Positions 43,055-53,053 of a stretch of DNA of 64,000 nt are shown in pieces; the stretch's first letter is position 1; each line of letters begins with the position of its first letter. The DNA is from Prevotella sp. MGM1 (GTDB lineage: Bacteria > Bacteroidota > Bacteroidia > Bacteroidales > Bacteroidaceae): the NCBI RefSeq assembly GCF_002933775.1, contig NZ_BEWV01000204.1, forward strand, positions 1 through 64,000, in the 5' to 3' direction. Under the pieces are notes generated by a model. That model was not told where the DNA came from. It saw only the letters and a program-made list of their open reading frames with translations, and made no database searches. Position numbers and translations under genes: made by a program.

Positions 43055-43471
43055 TTATGATTTTATGAAACGCAAGACTTCAAGTACACGCAATTCCTCC
43101 TTTGTCGCAAACTCTTCAGGTGGCAACGCCCTTACGAGTTTTGCTGTATTACGATTATATTCAGTGATGCAGTATTCAAGTTTAACGCACACATGTGGGA
43201 ACGGCCTACTGTTACTGTAATCCATATACTTTCCACACGACTTACGCAGCATCGGTGTGTCATCCGGAATATCGACGATAATGCAAGCATCATACGACAC
43301 GATGCCTTTGAGGTACCTCCATGCCGTCTTAGGTTCATCCGGAGAAAAGCAGAACCCCTTTGAGACAGATCCACCTTTTCCACCTCTGTAATGGTCGGTA
43401 TTGTTGATAAGTGTCTCTCCTGCCAAGAATTTGTCAAATTCTTGGCGAGAACAAAATCTTGTGAGTATCAT
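43055..43471 (-). CDS. Hypothetical protein, 138 residues
   Basis: An unrecognised mixed protein. The starting ILTRFCSRQEFDKFLAGET, then HYRGGKGGSVSKGFCF, then ACIIVDIPDD, resemble small enzymes that hold a short nucleotide or substrate, but I can name no family. It overlaps the preceding gene by 4 bases (ATGA). It precedes the acyl carrier protein, so it may act with the lipid genes. Confidence 0.45.
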   Translation of the reverse strand: MILTRFCSRQEFDKFLAGETLINNTDHYRGGKGGSVSKGFCFSPDEPKTAWRYLKGIVSYDACIIVDIPDDTPMLRKSCGKYMDYSNSRPFPHVCVKLEYCITEYNRNTAKLVRALPPEEFATKEELRVLEVLRFIKS

Positions 43472-44580
43472 TTCTTTTTGGATTTCATTTGTTTGTTAAT
43501 ACGCTCCATCTCCTCGTTGTGCCGTGAGATGTCTTCGAGTTGTTGGAGGATAGTCGTATAAGGTTCTCTGTCCACATCACGCGCCGTCATGGACAGATAC
43601 TTCTCCATCGTTGCCGTTGTTCGCGTATAGATTTCAAGAGGGTTAGGTTGCCGCTCATTTTTCCCCACAGGTTGTTTCTTGAATACCTTGGGAAACATCT
43701 TTGCTAAATACATCATCATGGACGACCACCAAAGAAGGACAAGTTGCCAGTCACGATCAGGGAAATTGCGAAAGTAAGGTGCATTATCCGACGACTGATT
43801 GGACTGATAATGGAAGCGCGTCACGGTACGCCCCGTTTCTTCGTCAATATATGTGATACGCCGCTCGTATATAGTTGCGAGGAATAACGCCTTTGCCAAA
43901 TCCACGTTTTTAGAAGCCATCAGCAAATCATTCGGAGAAATCTTCCGTCCCATCCGTTGCATCTTCACGAGATGGTTCTGTGCGTTCATATAGTTTTGCA
44001 TATACTCCTGCGCAAAGCGATACCGCTGCCAGGAGAAGCCATCCATGAGGGGTGCGGGGCCACGAAAGGGCACCTTGCGCAGCGACAAACCACGGCGCCG
44101 ACGGATATTGCGAAGAAGAAACAGAAGCAAGCCATTACCCTGCGTCATATCCAGCCAATCCAACATACCCGGTTGCGCCCTATTCCTCCCTTTGGCCGGG
44201 ACGCCGGAAAGCCACGAGTGAATTTGCCACACATAGAGAGAAAACGTATCGTCATATCCACAGATGCGCCGGATGCACCACGACCTAAACGACCGCCATG
44301 CCCGATAAACGAAGAACCACAAACGCCCCTCATCCTCAATAGAGTAAGAGCGCATCCGGCAAAGGTAATACTGTGCTTCGACCGGCACACGAGGATTCAG
44401 CGGTTCAACCACCTCTATGTTCGTGAGTCGGAAGAACACCGCAATCTTCACCTCCATCATATCAAAAGGACGGAGAGGAGAGGAAAGGAAAGCCCGCTCC
44501 GTCATAATCTCCGCTATTGCCCGAAGTTGTGCGAGCGTACACCTGTTCCACGAAACAGGAAGTCTCAAATCTATCTGCAT
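43468..44580 (-). CDS. Helical protein after the tape measure
   Basis: A 370-residue basic protein, aromatic in the middle (YVWQIHSWLSGVPAKGR, WLDMTQGNGLLLFLLRN) and ending in a coiled coil (LEDISRHNEEMERINKQMKSKKK). It follows the tape measure by 31 bases. A tail-assembly role is likely by position. No recognised family. Confidence 0.5.
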   Translation of the reverse strand: MQIDLRLPVSWNRCTLAQLRAIAEIMTERAFLSSPLRPFDMMEVKIAVFFRLTNIEVVEPLNPRVPVEAQYYLCRMRSYSIEDEGRLWFFVYRAWRSFRSWCIRRICGYDDTFSLYVWQIHSWLSGVPAKGRNRAQPGMLDWLDMTQGNGLLLFLLRNIRRRRGLSLRKVPFRGPAPLMDGFSWQRYRFAQEYMQNYMNAQNHLVKMQRMGRKISPNDLLMASKNVDLAKALFLATIYERRITYIDEETGRTVTRFHYQSNQSSDNAPYFRNFPDRDWQLVLLWWSSMMMYLAKMFPKVFKKQPVGKNERQPNPLEIYTRTTATMEKYLSMTARDVDREPYTTILQQLEDISRHNEEMERINKQMKSKKK

Positions 44581-44611
44581 ATCCTATACTATATACAACA
44601 AAAGTTACACA

Positions 44612-47600
44612 TCAACCCTTCCATCTACGGTCGCCCGAATTGCGCCGCATGAAGGCAGCACCCGATGCCGCCTCTTCCGTAACGGAACCCCGCCCAAACT
44701 TATTCACATGAAGACCATTGCGTTGGATAAGCGTCATCATTGCCGCGAAACCATCGAGCGAAGCACGGAGAGACGCCACATCCTCGGAAGAAAGACCAAC
44801 AGGATGCGTGTCAGTCGTCGCGGAGAAGTCCTGCACGTTGCCACTGTCGTAAGCACGATATGTCATACCTGAGCGATAGCGGTCGAACTTCACAATTTCC
44901 GCCATAAGGTCAGGCCGTGCCATCATCATGGCCGCTGTCGTCTCACGACCGATAACCATTTCCGGTCCACGTTCCGCCACAAGTGCCGGCTGTCCATTGA
45001 TGAGTGTCGTGATAGGATCGCGGACAAGCCCAGTGGACAGTTCACCCCCATCCTTGGCCGCATACACATTACCATCGTTACCCACGACCGGATAAGTTTT
45101 TCCATCCTCTACACCTCGGAAAGCCTGCACGTTACCACTATCATAAGTCAGCATACCCGTGACCAGTTTCACATTCGGCCCAGCATCCGAAGACTTGTCG
45201 CCGCCACCCCCAAAGAGCGAAGACACCTTGCTCATAGCGAATGATAGCAAGCCATTCAACAAGGCCGTGATGACCGCCACGAGCGGAATACCCCACCAAC
45301 CGAGCGAACCAATGATTTTAGACGCGCCACTGGCGATACCCATCGTCGTGTTCGCCTGCGTCTTGGCCGATTCCGTCTGCACCTCCTGTTGCGTCTGCGT
45401 CTGCTGCACCTGCAAGGTCTCCTGACCTATCTCCTGCGTAGCCTGTTTGATATTACCCTGTACCTCCTCATTCAAGAACTCCTGAGCCTGGCCACCCACC
45501 TCTTGTGTTTCGGTGATTTGGTCCTGCTTATCCGCTTCGAGCGCGACCATTTTCTTAGTCGATTTCTTCATTGACACAGAAGTAAGACGGTCATTCATCT
45601 TCTGCATGATGCGCCGTTTAGCATACTCTTTAGTCATCTCGATGGTCTGCTTCATAAAGGCTTTAATCATTTCACGGGTTGCCTCCTTCATCGCCTCTTG
45701 TCCTGCATCCGCATCCTCCGTCATAGTCGCGAAAGCCTCTCCGATGGAAGACCCGAAATCCTCGACCGGAGTCGCCAACTGGTAGATGTCATTGATACGC
45801 TGCTTCATCTGTTCGGCCACAGAGCGAGCATACTCCATTTCAGACCTTAGTATAGCCTGTTCCGCATCGCGGAGCGTTTCTGCATCCGCCTGGTGCGCAG
45901 CGAGGAAATCATAGTACGCCGCAGCAGCCTCCATCTTGAGCCGATAGGCATCAATTTCAGGGTCGTGCCCCATCGAGGATATGAATGATGCCGCACCATA
46001 AGTATCCTTTCGCGGAATACTCTCCCCATTCTCTTTGCGGGCTTGCACATCCGCAGAATACTGGCCAACACCGGACGACAGCATCTCGGTGTAATTCTGC
46101 GCAGTCTCGTTTTCATGGAACTCCGGCCGTTTCATCCATTGCTCATCAAGAATCTTCTTCTGTCTCTCGCGCGACTTTTTAAGGGCTTCGGTATAAGAGT
46201 CCGAGTATTTAATAAGTTCGCGATAGAAAACGCGGAGTTCATCACCAGACAGATTAAGGACCTGCGTTAATTCCGTGTCGGAGTTCTTCCAGTCTTCACC
46301 GAAAAGGATTGTCATCAAGTCGTTCTTATCCTTAGCAGCAAAAAGATCCGTGATGTGAGTTCGAGCCGTCAGCAACACACGTTCGATTTCATTGGCACGG
46401 CGTTGCAATAAACGCTCCGCATCTTCACCCCCTGCGAGGAGAGTGTCGGCCTGTGCTTCTGACAAATCGAAGAAACCGAGTTTCTCCATAGACTGTGTAT
46501 ATTCATCATCCACCTTTGCTGTATAGTTATCATCCAAGAGACGGCTTTGCACCTCTCTACGTCGTCTCTGTTCTACGGTCTCATTCGTCTTCTCATTGAG
46601 TGAGGCATTCTTCCATATCGCATCAATGGAAGCATTCCCGGGGATTTCAAGATTGGCCGACAAATTCATTATGAGATTCCGAAGTGCAACGGTATTGGAC
46701 GCATTGATATTATCAAGCAACACCTTTGACTCATTGTAACCTACTTCATCAGCCTGTTCTATCATGTCCGTTTTCATTGTATCACGGAACGATTCCCATG
46801 TATTTTCCACACCCGCGATGGATTTACGAGCCTGAGAGAGTGCAAGGTTCATACGGCCTTCCACCGCCCGTACAGCAGATTCCGTGAGAGCCGTGTCCCA
46901 ATTCTGTTCGTTTGCCGTGCGGAGCACCTCTGTAATCTGCCTCTGATAGAAGTTTTTTATGTTATCAATGACGGCACGAGCCTGGTCCTGAGCATCTTTC
47001 AAGTCTCTTCTCCACTCCTGCTTTTGCCGCGCCGCTTCCTCCTTGGCACGTTTGAGCGCATCTTTGTCAGGAGCTTCATTGTCAAGAGTGCCAGGTTCTT
47101 CATTTTGAACAGAGACATCGGTAATCGTGTCCTCAAAAGGTTTCCATTTCTTATTGACACGATCCATAGCGTTATTGGCTGACACTATTTGCGAAACATA
47201 ACGCATTGCACGATAAAGTTGCTGTTCTTTTGCTGTCAAGTTGCGAGTATTCGATTCCCTACTCATCATGCTCATTACAGCAGACTCGCCATTATCTACA
47301 GCATAAGGAGCAACCGCACTATAATCTTCTTGCGATTTTTCGATGTCTGTCCATTTAGTTGGTACTGCACGAGAACGATTTTTAATGGCATCACTAATAA
47401 TTTTAGCATCCACGTTCCATTTTTTACCAAGATCTTTTCCTATCTGTTCAATAGACTTACCGGCTTCCAAGGCATCTTCAACATATCCCTTCAACCATTC
47501 TCCATTCTGACCCGGATTAGCTCTTTCATCATATTCAGAAAGTCTGTCAGCCGCCCATCCTATACGAGGAGTCACTTGTTTTTCTATATCCTTCTCGCGG

Positions 47601-50395
47601 AGTTGAAGTGCAATCTTCGCTTTCAACTGTTTGACAACCTCCTTATACGCATTAGCAATGTCTTCAGCTGTGGATTTCTCATTGAGAAGGTTCGTAAGGT
47701 AGCCACCAAACTCCTTGTTAAAATTATGTATAGCTGCCTTATGTTCATTAGAACCCTTCTTTGCATTTGTGATAGCATCTGTATATCGCTTCAAGCGGTC
47801 TTCGGCAACAGCAAAATCACGGTTAAAATCAGACAGAGTAGGATTAAACCCACTCATCCATTCATCCATCTTCTGTCCTTTCTTCACCACATCATATATG
47901 GCCGACCCCAAAGCAACAACAGCGGTAATGACAAGACCTATCACGTTGGCTTTTTGAACTGTATTCAACGCTTTCCATGCTGCTACGAGTCCATTTGTCT
48001 GCAAGGTAGCAAGTACAGAAGCCTTACCCATCAATCCGATAGAAGTAGCCACTCCGGTAACAGCCGCTGCCACCCCTTTGAACAGTAAACCAGAAAGAAT
48101 AGCAGGAAGAAGATAGAGGATGGATTTCATTCCAACCGCTATCATTTCAAGCAATGATTTCAAGACCCAAAGAGCAAACTTGTTGGATGTCGTATGCTTG
48201 GAAAAATCATACCAAGCCCGTGCCATTTCCTTCACCATATCCACCCCTTCCGGATTGACAAAGGCTTTCTCCCAGATATTTCCGGCACGTTCCATCAATG
48301 CCTGAGCCGTCTCCTGCTGAATAGCATATTCCTTTGATACGGCCGTAGCTTCTTCAAAAGCCACCTTAGACGTATTCAAGTGTTCTTTTAGCATGTCCAC
48401 ATTCTTGCTCATTGTCACCATCACATTGACAAGACGGGCACCATCAGAACCGAGGTCTTTGAATACACCTTGCAGCGCGTTCATGTTCCCCTTCTCTCTC
48501 ATCTTCTCGAAGATAAGCACCATTGCATCAATGGCACGACCAGCAGAATAAAGTTCGTTTATGGTACCGGGTGCTATCTGCAATTCATTTTCTATCAGAT
48601 TGTGCTTGGTCTGTAAAGAAGAAATCAGTTTGTTGAATGCCGTAGAAGCCACCTCCGGCATCAAATACATAGAGTCGGCAGCAGAACCCAGCGCAAGGAG
48701 TTGGTCCGTGGTAATGCCCGCTGTGCGTGCCATACCCGTGAGACGCTTTGCGAACTCCACGATGTTGTTGGAAGTAGCCGTAGAAGTAGCTGACAGTTGG
48801 AACATGGAAGAACCCACGGCCAGCATGGACTTCTCCACACCCATCTTCGGGATAAGACCCATCACCTCCGTTATTTTAGAGAGAGCCGTAAGTGCATCCG
48901 CACCCAGGTCCTCCTTGAGAGCCACGTTCACCTGATTGGCAGCACGGACGAACTGTTCAAGACCTGCTGTGCCATACTTACCGATACCCAATTTGGCACC
49001 GGCATACGCAATCTCATTCAACTCCTCAATCGTGGTACGAGTGTCGAGCTTAGAAAGAGACTGCGACAAATCATTGACATCCTTCATGGCCAGACCAGAT
49101 ACCTTGCGAATGTCAGCAAGCTGATCCGAGAATTTCAAGTTCAACCGGAACACGGCCGTAAGTTTCTGTTGAACCATGGAGAATAATTGGAAGGCACCAA
49201 AGTATGCCGTCATGTTTCTGAGCGTTGTCTGCCATGCGGACGAATGTTTTTTCACCGAATCTGTAGAACGTTCAATTTCCGCACGGACTTGTCTCAGTTG
49301 TTGTGTCTTTCTGCTATATTCCACCGTGTCCCGCTGGAGCGTTTTCATTTCCGTTTCCAGTTGCTTTGCCGCCTGCTGGAGCTTGTCAAGCGGTGTGGAA
49401 CGAAGATTTTTCAGAACCTTGTTCACATCCACCGTTTCGCGATCCACACCATCCAAAGCCTCGCGAAGTGTCTTGGCAGACTGCACCAACTGGCTGCGCA
49501 TCGGGTCGTTGATAGCCATATTCTTCAGCTGCTTGTTCACATTATCAAGAGCCGTCTCGATTTCCTTTGGGGTAAACCTTTTCGGATCCATGGCAATGTC
49601 TGACGCTTCCTGTGCTATCTGCTGTGTAGTTTTAGCCACCTCCTTGTTTTTGCCGGCGATAGCATCTAACTGTTCGTCCGCCTTTTTCAGTTCGTTGTTT
49701 ACGTTCTTGATTTCCATCGCGGGGTCTGCCACTTGCACTCCACCCGTACCTATGGAGTCACGATAATTTGTCAGGTTCTGACGAGCTGCACGAAGAGAAT
49801 CCGCGCTGGGCGTTCCTGAATTTATGGTAGCCACAGAACGATTACGCTGCTCCTGCGAAAGTTGAGAAAGCACATTCTGCTGGCGGATATATTCCGTAGT
49901 GCCCTGCTTCGTCTGTTGGAGCAAGGATTTCGTCTGTTGAATAGCCTTATTGAGCCATGCGTCTGAAGTAGAAGAGAGGTTTCCGATATGCTTACCAATG
50001 TTCAGCATCTCTCCCTGCAGCACTTTTATCTGGTCGGATATTGCCTTGTATTTCGCACGTAGGTCATCCAACTTCGGACTGTCTGTGCTCACCTTAGCCA
50101 TCTCCTTTTTCACTTGACGCAGCGCACGGTTAAGTTGTGAAAGCGACGAGTTAGAGAGGTCATTCGTCACCTTCACAATACAATCCATATTGTCCTTTCC
50201 CTCTTTGACAGCGACAGAGAGCTCCTTAATGTCGTGCGCCATTTTCTTGGCACGTTCGGTACCCGCCTTTCCGGAATCCACGAGCTGCTTGTAAGTGCCT
50301 TGAAGCCTTTTTAGTTCCGTTTCCATAGCCCGGACTGCGGCCACAGGCTGCTTGGTGTTACATGTAATGATGACTTCCTGTTTTTGAGTACTCAT
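44612..50395 (-). CDS. Tail tape measure protein
   Basis: A 1,927-residue protein, about 5.8 kb, the longest gene of the window. The N-terminal 300 residues are coiled coil (AMETELKRLQGTYKQLV, RALRQVKKEMAKVST). Residues about 410-640 form the phage minor-tail / tape-measure core: NEIAYAGAKLGIGKYGTAG, then LGADALTALSKITEVMG, then STATSNNIVEFAKRLTG. Membrane-spanning segments lie at about 760-830 (LLYLLPAILSGLLFKGVAA). A Glu/Gln-rich helical segment and a Gly-rich hydrophobic segment (GWWGIPLVAVITALLNGLL) follow. The long helices set tail length and imply a tail near 280 nm if extended at 1.5 angstrom per residue. Confidence 0.9.
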   Translation of the reverse strand: MSTQKQEVIITCNTKQPVAAVRAMETELKRLQGTYKQLVDSGKAGTERAKKMAHDIKELSVAVKEGKDNMDCIVKVTNDLSNSSLSQLNRALRQVKKEMAKVSTDSPKLDDLRAKYKAISDQIKVLQGEMLNIGKHIGNLSSTSDAWLNKAIQQTKSLLQQTKQGTTEYIRQQNVLSQLSQEQRNRSVATINSGTPSADSLRAARQNLTNYRDSIGTGGVQVADPAMEIKNVNNELKKADEQLDAIAGKNKEVAKTTQQIAQEASDIAMDPKRFTPKEIETALDNVNKQLKNMAINDPMRSQLVQSAKTLREALDGVDRETVDVNKVLKNLRSTPLDKLQQAAKQLETEMKTLQRDTVEYSRKTQQLRQVRAEIERSTDSVKKHSSAWQTTLRNMTAYFGAFQLFSMVQQKLTAVFRLNLKFSDQLADIRKVSGLAMKDVNDLSQSLSKLDTRTTIEELNEIAYAGAKLGIGKYGTAGLEQFVRAANQVNVALKEDLGADALTALSKITEVMGLIPKMGVEKSMLAVGSSMFQLSATSTATSNNIVEFAKRLTGMARTAGITTDQLLALGSAADSMYLMPEVASTAFNKLISSLQTKHNLIENELQIAPGTINELYSAGRAIDAMVLIFEKMREKGNMNALQGVFKDLGSDGARLVNVMVTMSKNVDMLKEHLNTSKVAFEEATAVSKEYAIQQETAQALMERAGNIWEKAFVNPEGVDMVKEMARAWYDFSKHTTSNKFALWVLKSLLEMIAVGMKSILYLLPAILSGLLFKGVAAAVTGVATSIGLMGKASVLATLQTNGLVAAWKALNTVQKANVIGLVITAVVALGSAIYDVVKKGQKMDEWMSGFNPTLSDFNRDFAVAEDRLKRYTDAITNAKKGSNEHKAAIHNFNKEFGGYLTNLLNEKSTAEDIANAYKEVVKQLKAKIALQLREKDIEKQVTPRIGWAADRLSEYDERANPGQNGEWLKGYVEDALEAGKSIEQIGKDLGKKWNVDAKIISDAIKNRSRAVPTKWTDIEKSQEDYSAVAPYAVDNGESAVMSMMSRESNTRNLTAKEQQLYRAMRYVSQIVSANNAMDRVNKKWKPFEDTITDVSVQNEEPGTLDNEAPDKDALKRAKEEAARQKQEWRRDLKDAQDQARAVIDNIKNFYQRQITEVLRTANEQNWDTALTESAVRAVEGRMNLALSQARKSIAGVENTWESFRDTMKTDMIEQADEVGYNESKVLLDNINASNTVALRNLIMNLSANLEIPGNASIDAIWKNASLNEKTNETVEQRRRREVQSRLLDDNYTAKVDDEYTQSMEKLGFFDLSEAQADTLLAGGEDAERLLQRRANEIERVLLTARTHITDLFAAKDKNDLMTILFGEDWKNSDTELTQVLNLSGDELRVFYRELIKYSDSYTEALKKSRERQKKILDEQWMKRPEFHENETAQNYTEMLSSGVGQYSADVQARKENGESIPRKDTYGAASFISSMGHDPEIDAYRLKMEAAAAYYDFLAAHQADAETLRDAEQAILRSEMEYARSVAEQMKQRINDIYQLATPVEDFGSSIGEAFATMTEDADAGQEAMKEATREMIKAFMKQTIEMTKEYAKRRIMQKMNDRLTSVSMKKSTKKMVALEADKQDQITETQEVGGQAQEFLNEEVQGNIKQATQEIGQETLQVQQTQTQQEVQTESAKTQANTTMGIASGASKIIGSLGWWGIPLVAVITALLNGLLSFAMSKVSSLFGGGGDKSSDAGPNVKLVTGMLTYDSGNVQAFRGVEDGKTYPVVGNDGNVYAAKDGGELSTGLVRDPITTLINGQPALVAERGPEMVIGRETTAAMMMARPDLMAEIVKFDRYRSGMTYRAYDSGNVQDFSATTDTHPVGLSSEDVASLRASLDGFAAMMTLIQRNGLHVNKFGRGSVTEEAASGAAFMRRNSGDRRWKG

Positions 50396-50423
50396 ATTGG
50401 CAGAGTTTTATCAGAATTTGACA

Positions 50424-50460
50424 CAAAGATAGAACTCGGAGTATGCGAAAAGGGGACAAA
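50424..50460 (-). promoter_or_regulatory. Phage late promoter (tape-measure unit)
   Basis: Minus strand: TTTGTCCC and TATCTTTG with 25 bases between TTTG and TA; the start codon of the tape measure is 29 bases downstream. Directly behind a hairpin terminator. Confidence 0.8.
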
Positions 50461-50489
50461 CAGAAAGCCCCGGAAGAGGGCTCCGGGGA
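50461..50489 (-). terminator. Terminator after the 50519 gene
   Basis: CCCCGGA (468-474) and TCCGGGG (482-488) form a 7-bp stem with a 7-base loop. Only CTTTCTG, not a full T run, follows before the late promoter box. Confidence 0.5.
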
Positions 50490-50518
50490 CAATAGTCATA
50501 GAGAATAAACGATAAACA

Positions 50519-53053
50519 TTATACGGAAACTATATTTGTAATCTTCAAATCTCCATAGTTTACCGTAACGATGAAGTTAGCCACCTTACCTGACGAACCC
50601 CAAGTAGGTGGGAGGTCAGCATTGGTAATGCGCAGGATTCGTGTGGGCACCGATGATGGCCAATGTGCCTTAACCCATCCGAGGTCAGACTGCTGTTCGG
50701 CCGGTGTACGAGAGTCCACCGCTTCCCCATAATTACCGATATATCGCTCCCAGGACCAATCTTTGTCTTTTAGAGAGTCCGTGATGTCGTAGTTTCCGCA
50801 AAGAAGATGAGGATCGAGGTAGATATTCACATAACCCGGATATGCCGATGCAGAAGTGATACGCTGGCCCGATTCATTGTAAAAACGTATCTCAAGGTCT
50901 TGAAGACCATACACCATGTGCCATACGGAAGACAGCGGATGCGGTTCGTCGGCCACAGAAGATGGTGACACGAGATACCACTTGCAGCCCCCATAGGTAA
51001 CGGTTGGATAAGTGCGAGAAGAGCGTTCATAATTCATTGCCGGGTCCCATTCACCCAAAAACACCTCCTGCGCATAGGCACGTGTCAGGACAAAAGAAGC
51101 GGAAGTGGTGTATGTCTCTGTTGAAGAATCCGTTTGCACGTCACGCGATGCCGCCACGATATAAAGCGCCCCATTCTCCGGAATATCCGTGAAGAAAAAC
51201 TCCAAAGCAGAAGGAATGCCATCGGGATATTTTGCGGCCATGACATCGTTCCACGCCTTATCAGCAACATCATCGCCAGACTGCCGTGTGATGGTAAGTT
51301 TATAGCCACCAGAAATGATGCTGCCCTCCACATCCTGCAAGACAAAATCCGCACGGAGATGTTCGTCTTCGGCTATGGTTCCATCCGGCCGAGAAAGTCG
51401 GATGTCAATGCGGTCGGAGAAGCGAGTGAACTGGTCGAGAATACCATATATATGCGCATTTTTCGTGACGAACCCCTCTCCATCAAATTCTTTGCGAGAG
51501 ACAACCCCGTTGTCGTCGACCCGCAGCATGACAAATCCAGTAAGGTCGCCCCATCCTCCCATAAAAGTATGCTCCTCCCATTCCCAAGTATTGACCCCCT
51601 CGAAACGTGCTGTATAGGAAGTCGTATAGACAAAGAATTTCTGTCGTTCAGGATGGTCAGTTCCGAAGAATCCAGAAACGGAGAGTACCGCCCACTGCTG
51701 TGGAGAAGGCGAATAAGAACCATCGGAGAACTGTCGCGCCTGTACCGTTACCAAACCCGCAGTGAGGACTTTATCATCAGGATGCGGGATGTAGTCCGCA
51801 TCCTGCGCAATATAGGAAACCGTGTCATTCTCCGTGCGCTCCACCACATTGTCCACTGCAATGACCCGACAATAGATAGACTCGAACCCTGCGCGGGAGA
51901 TATTACCCCGGCGGTCATCTGCATTAGCTGACGCATTTTTAGAGCCATCCATATTGTGCCAGAACCCACGAAGAATGTCGTGAACCAGGAACTCACCCGG
52001 TTCCCCGTCATTCAAGTCAAGCACAAACTGGCAGGTGTGTGCCGAAGCATCTACGGCTATCACCTCCTTAACACGACCCTTACCGGCCGAGTCCCAGCGT
52101 GTACCCGCCAACACTTCAATAGAGTTATATTTCAGCGTAGGAACGGATAGCGACTGCGAAAGTTCGAGGTTACGCGCGAAGATAGTTCCATCCGGCAAAA
52201 AACGCATACCCTCGCGAGCACCGATCCCCACCTGGCCATCCTTCTCAAAATCGCCCACAGTAACCGTCTTCTTCAGTACCGTCTCTCCCTTAACCAAGAT
52301 AGAGTTATTGAATGTGATTTTGCCGTTGGCCACATCATCGTGCGTCTTGGAGAGCCAATGATTCTCGGCATAGGCCGGCGTAACGAGATGGTCGTCGGAG
52401 TCCTCTTTCGTACCATCCCCCGCCACCCCGTTGATGATATTACCATTAAGAACAAGCTGCTTTAAGGATGCCCATGTAACCGTCAGTTTCTCAAATGTCG
52501 CTTCCGCTATCGTCTTGATAAAGCGTACCATATCAGCAGAAGCCACATATTCCCACCATGTATCAGATCCACCTGCGGCGATGGACTCATCAGATGCCAG
52601 TTGTCCACTGTTGATGACCTGTTGCCAAGTGCGGTCCTGTACCACACCTCCCACTTCGGACGGAGAGATGATGCCCTGCGTAAAGATATAGTAATGCGTA
52701 TTAGGCCCTACCTGCGTTCCGCTCTCATTGCATCCATAGATGTCAATCAGCTCAGAGGGAAACACCACCTGCGCATTAGCATCGGCATCCTCAGACTTCG
52801 GAATGGCAATGTACACATAACGGATAAGATTGTCGTGAAAAAACGTAGGCGATGCTACCAACGGCCATCTGCGGTAGTTGTGCGCATTGTCATATCCAAG
52901 TCCGGATATGCCACGCATATAGCACATGACCATGGAACCGGAAGAGCAGTTGGCATGGATGTAGTTGCGGTCTCCAGTAGCGTTAAGCTGTATGAAGATA
53001 GCATAATTGGAAAACCAATAGTCAGCAGGACGAGCGAGAGTCATATCAATCAA
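50519..53053 (-). CDS. Large tail / host-contact protein
   Basis: An 844-residue protein. An N-terminal region with IFIQLNATGDRNYIHANCSS, then a long region typical of phage fibre stalks (GVAGDGTKEDSDDHLVTPAY, TFNNSILVKGETVLKKTV; 'FLPDGTIFARNLELSQSL'), an SH3/OB-like part and a C-terminal module FLGEWDPAMNYERSSRTY with WYLVSPSS, a carbohydrate-binding style. Probably a tail tip or fibre protein. Starts 8 bases inside the end of the preceding gene. Terminator follows. Confidence 0.6.
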   Translation of the reverse strand: MIDMTLARPADYWFSNYAIFIQLNATGDRNYIHANCSSGSMVMCYMRGISGLGYDNAHNYRRWPLVASPTFFHDNLIRYVYIAIPKSEDADANAQVVFPSELIDIYGCNESGTQVGPNTHYYIFTQGIISPSEVGGVVQDRTWQQVINSGQLASDESIAAGGSDTWWEYVASADMVRFIKTIAEATFEKLTVTWASLKQLVLNGNIINGVAGDGTKEDSDDHLVTPAYAENHWLSKTHDDVANGKITFNNSILVKGETVLKKTVTVGDFEKDGQVGIGAREGMRFLPDGTIFARNLELSQSLSVPTLKYNSIEVLAGTRWDSAGKGRVKEVIAVDASAHTCQFVLDLNDGEPGEFLVHDILRGFWHNMDGSKNASANADDRRGNISRAGFESIYCRVIAVDNVVERTENDTVSYIAQDADYIPHPDDKVLTAGLVTVQARQFSDGSYSPSPQQWAVLSVSGFFGTDHPERQKFFVYTTSYTARFEGVNTWEWEEHTFMGGWGDLTGFVMLRVDDNGVVSRKEFDGEGFVTKNAHIYGILDQFTRFSDRIDIRLSRPDGTIAEDEHLRADFVLQDVEGSIISGGYKLTITRQSGDDVADKAWNDVMAAKYPDGIPSALEFFFTDIPENGALYIVAASRDVQTDSSTETYTTSASFVLTRAYAQEVFLGEWDPAMNYERSSRTYPTVTYGGCKWYLVSPSSVADEPHPLSSVWHMVYGLQDLEIRFYNESGQRITSASAYPGYVNIYLDPHLLCGNYDITDSLKDKDWSWERYIGNYGEAVDSRTPAEQQSDLGWVKAHWPSSVPTRILRITNADLPPTWGSSGKVANFIVTVNYGDLKITNIVSV

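Noticed and set aside
47189..48088. 299-codon plus-strand frame opposite the tape measure
   Set aside because: Antisense shadow; the minus-strand tape measure is continuous and has recognisable domains.
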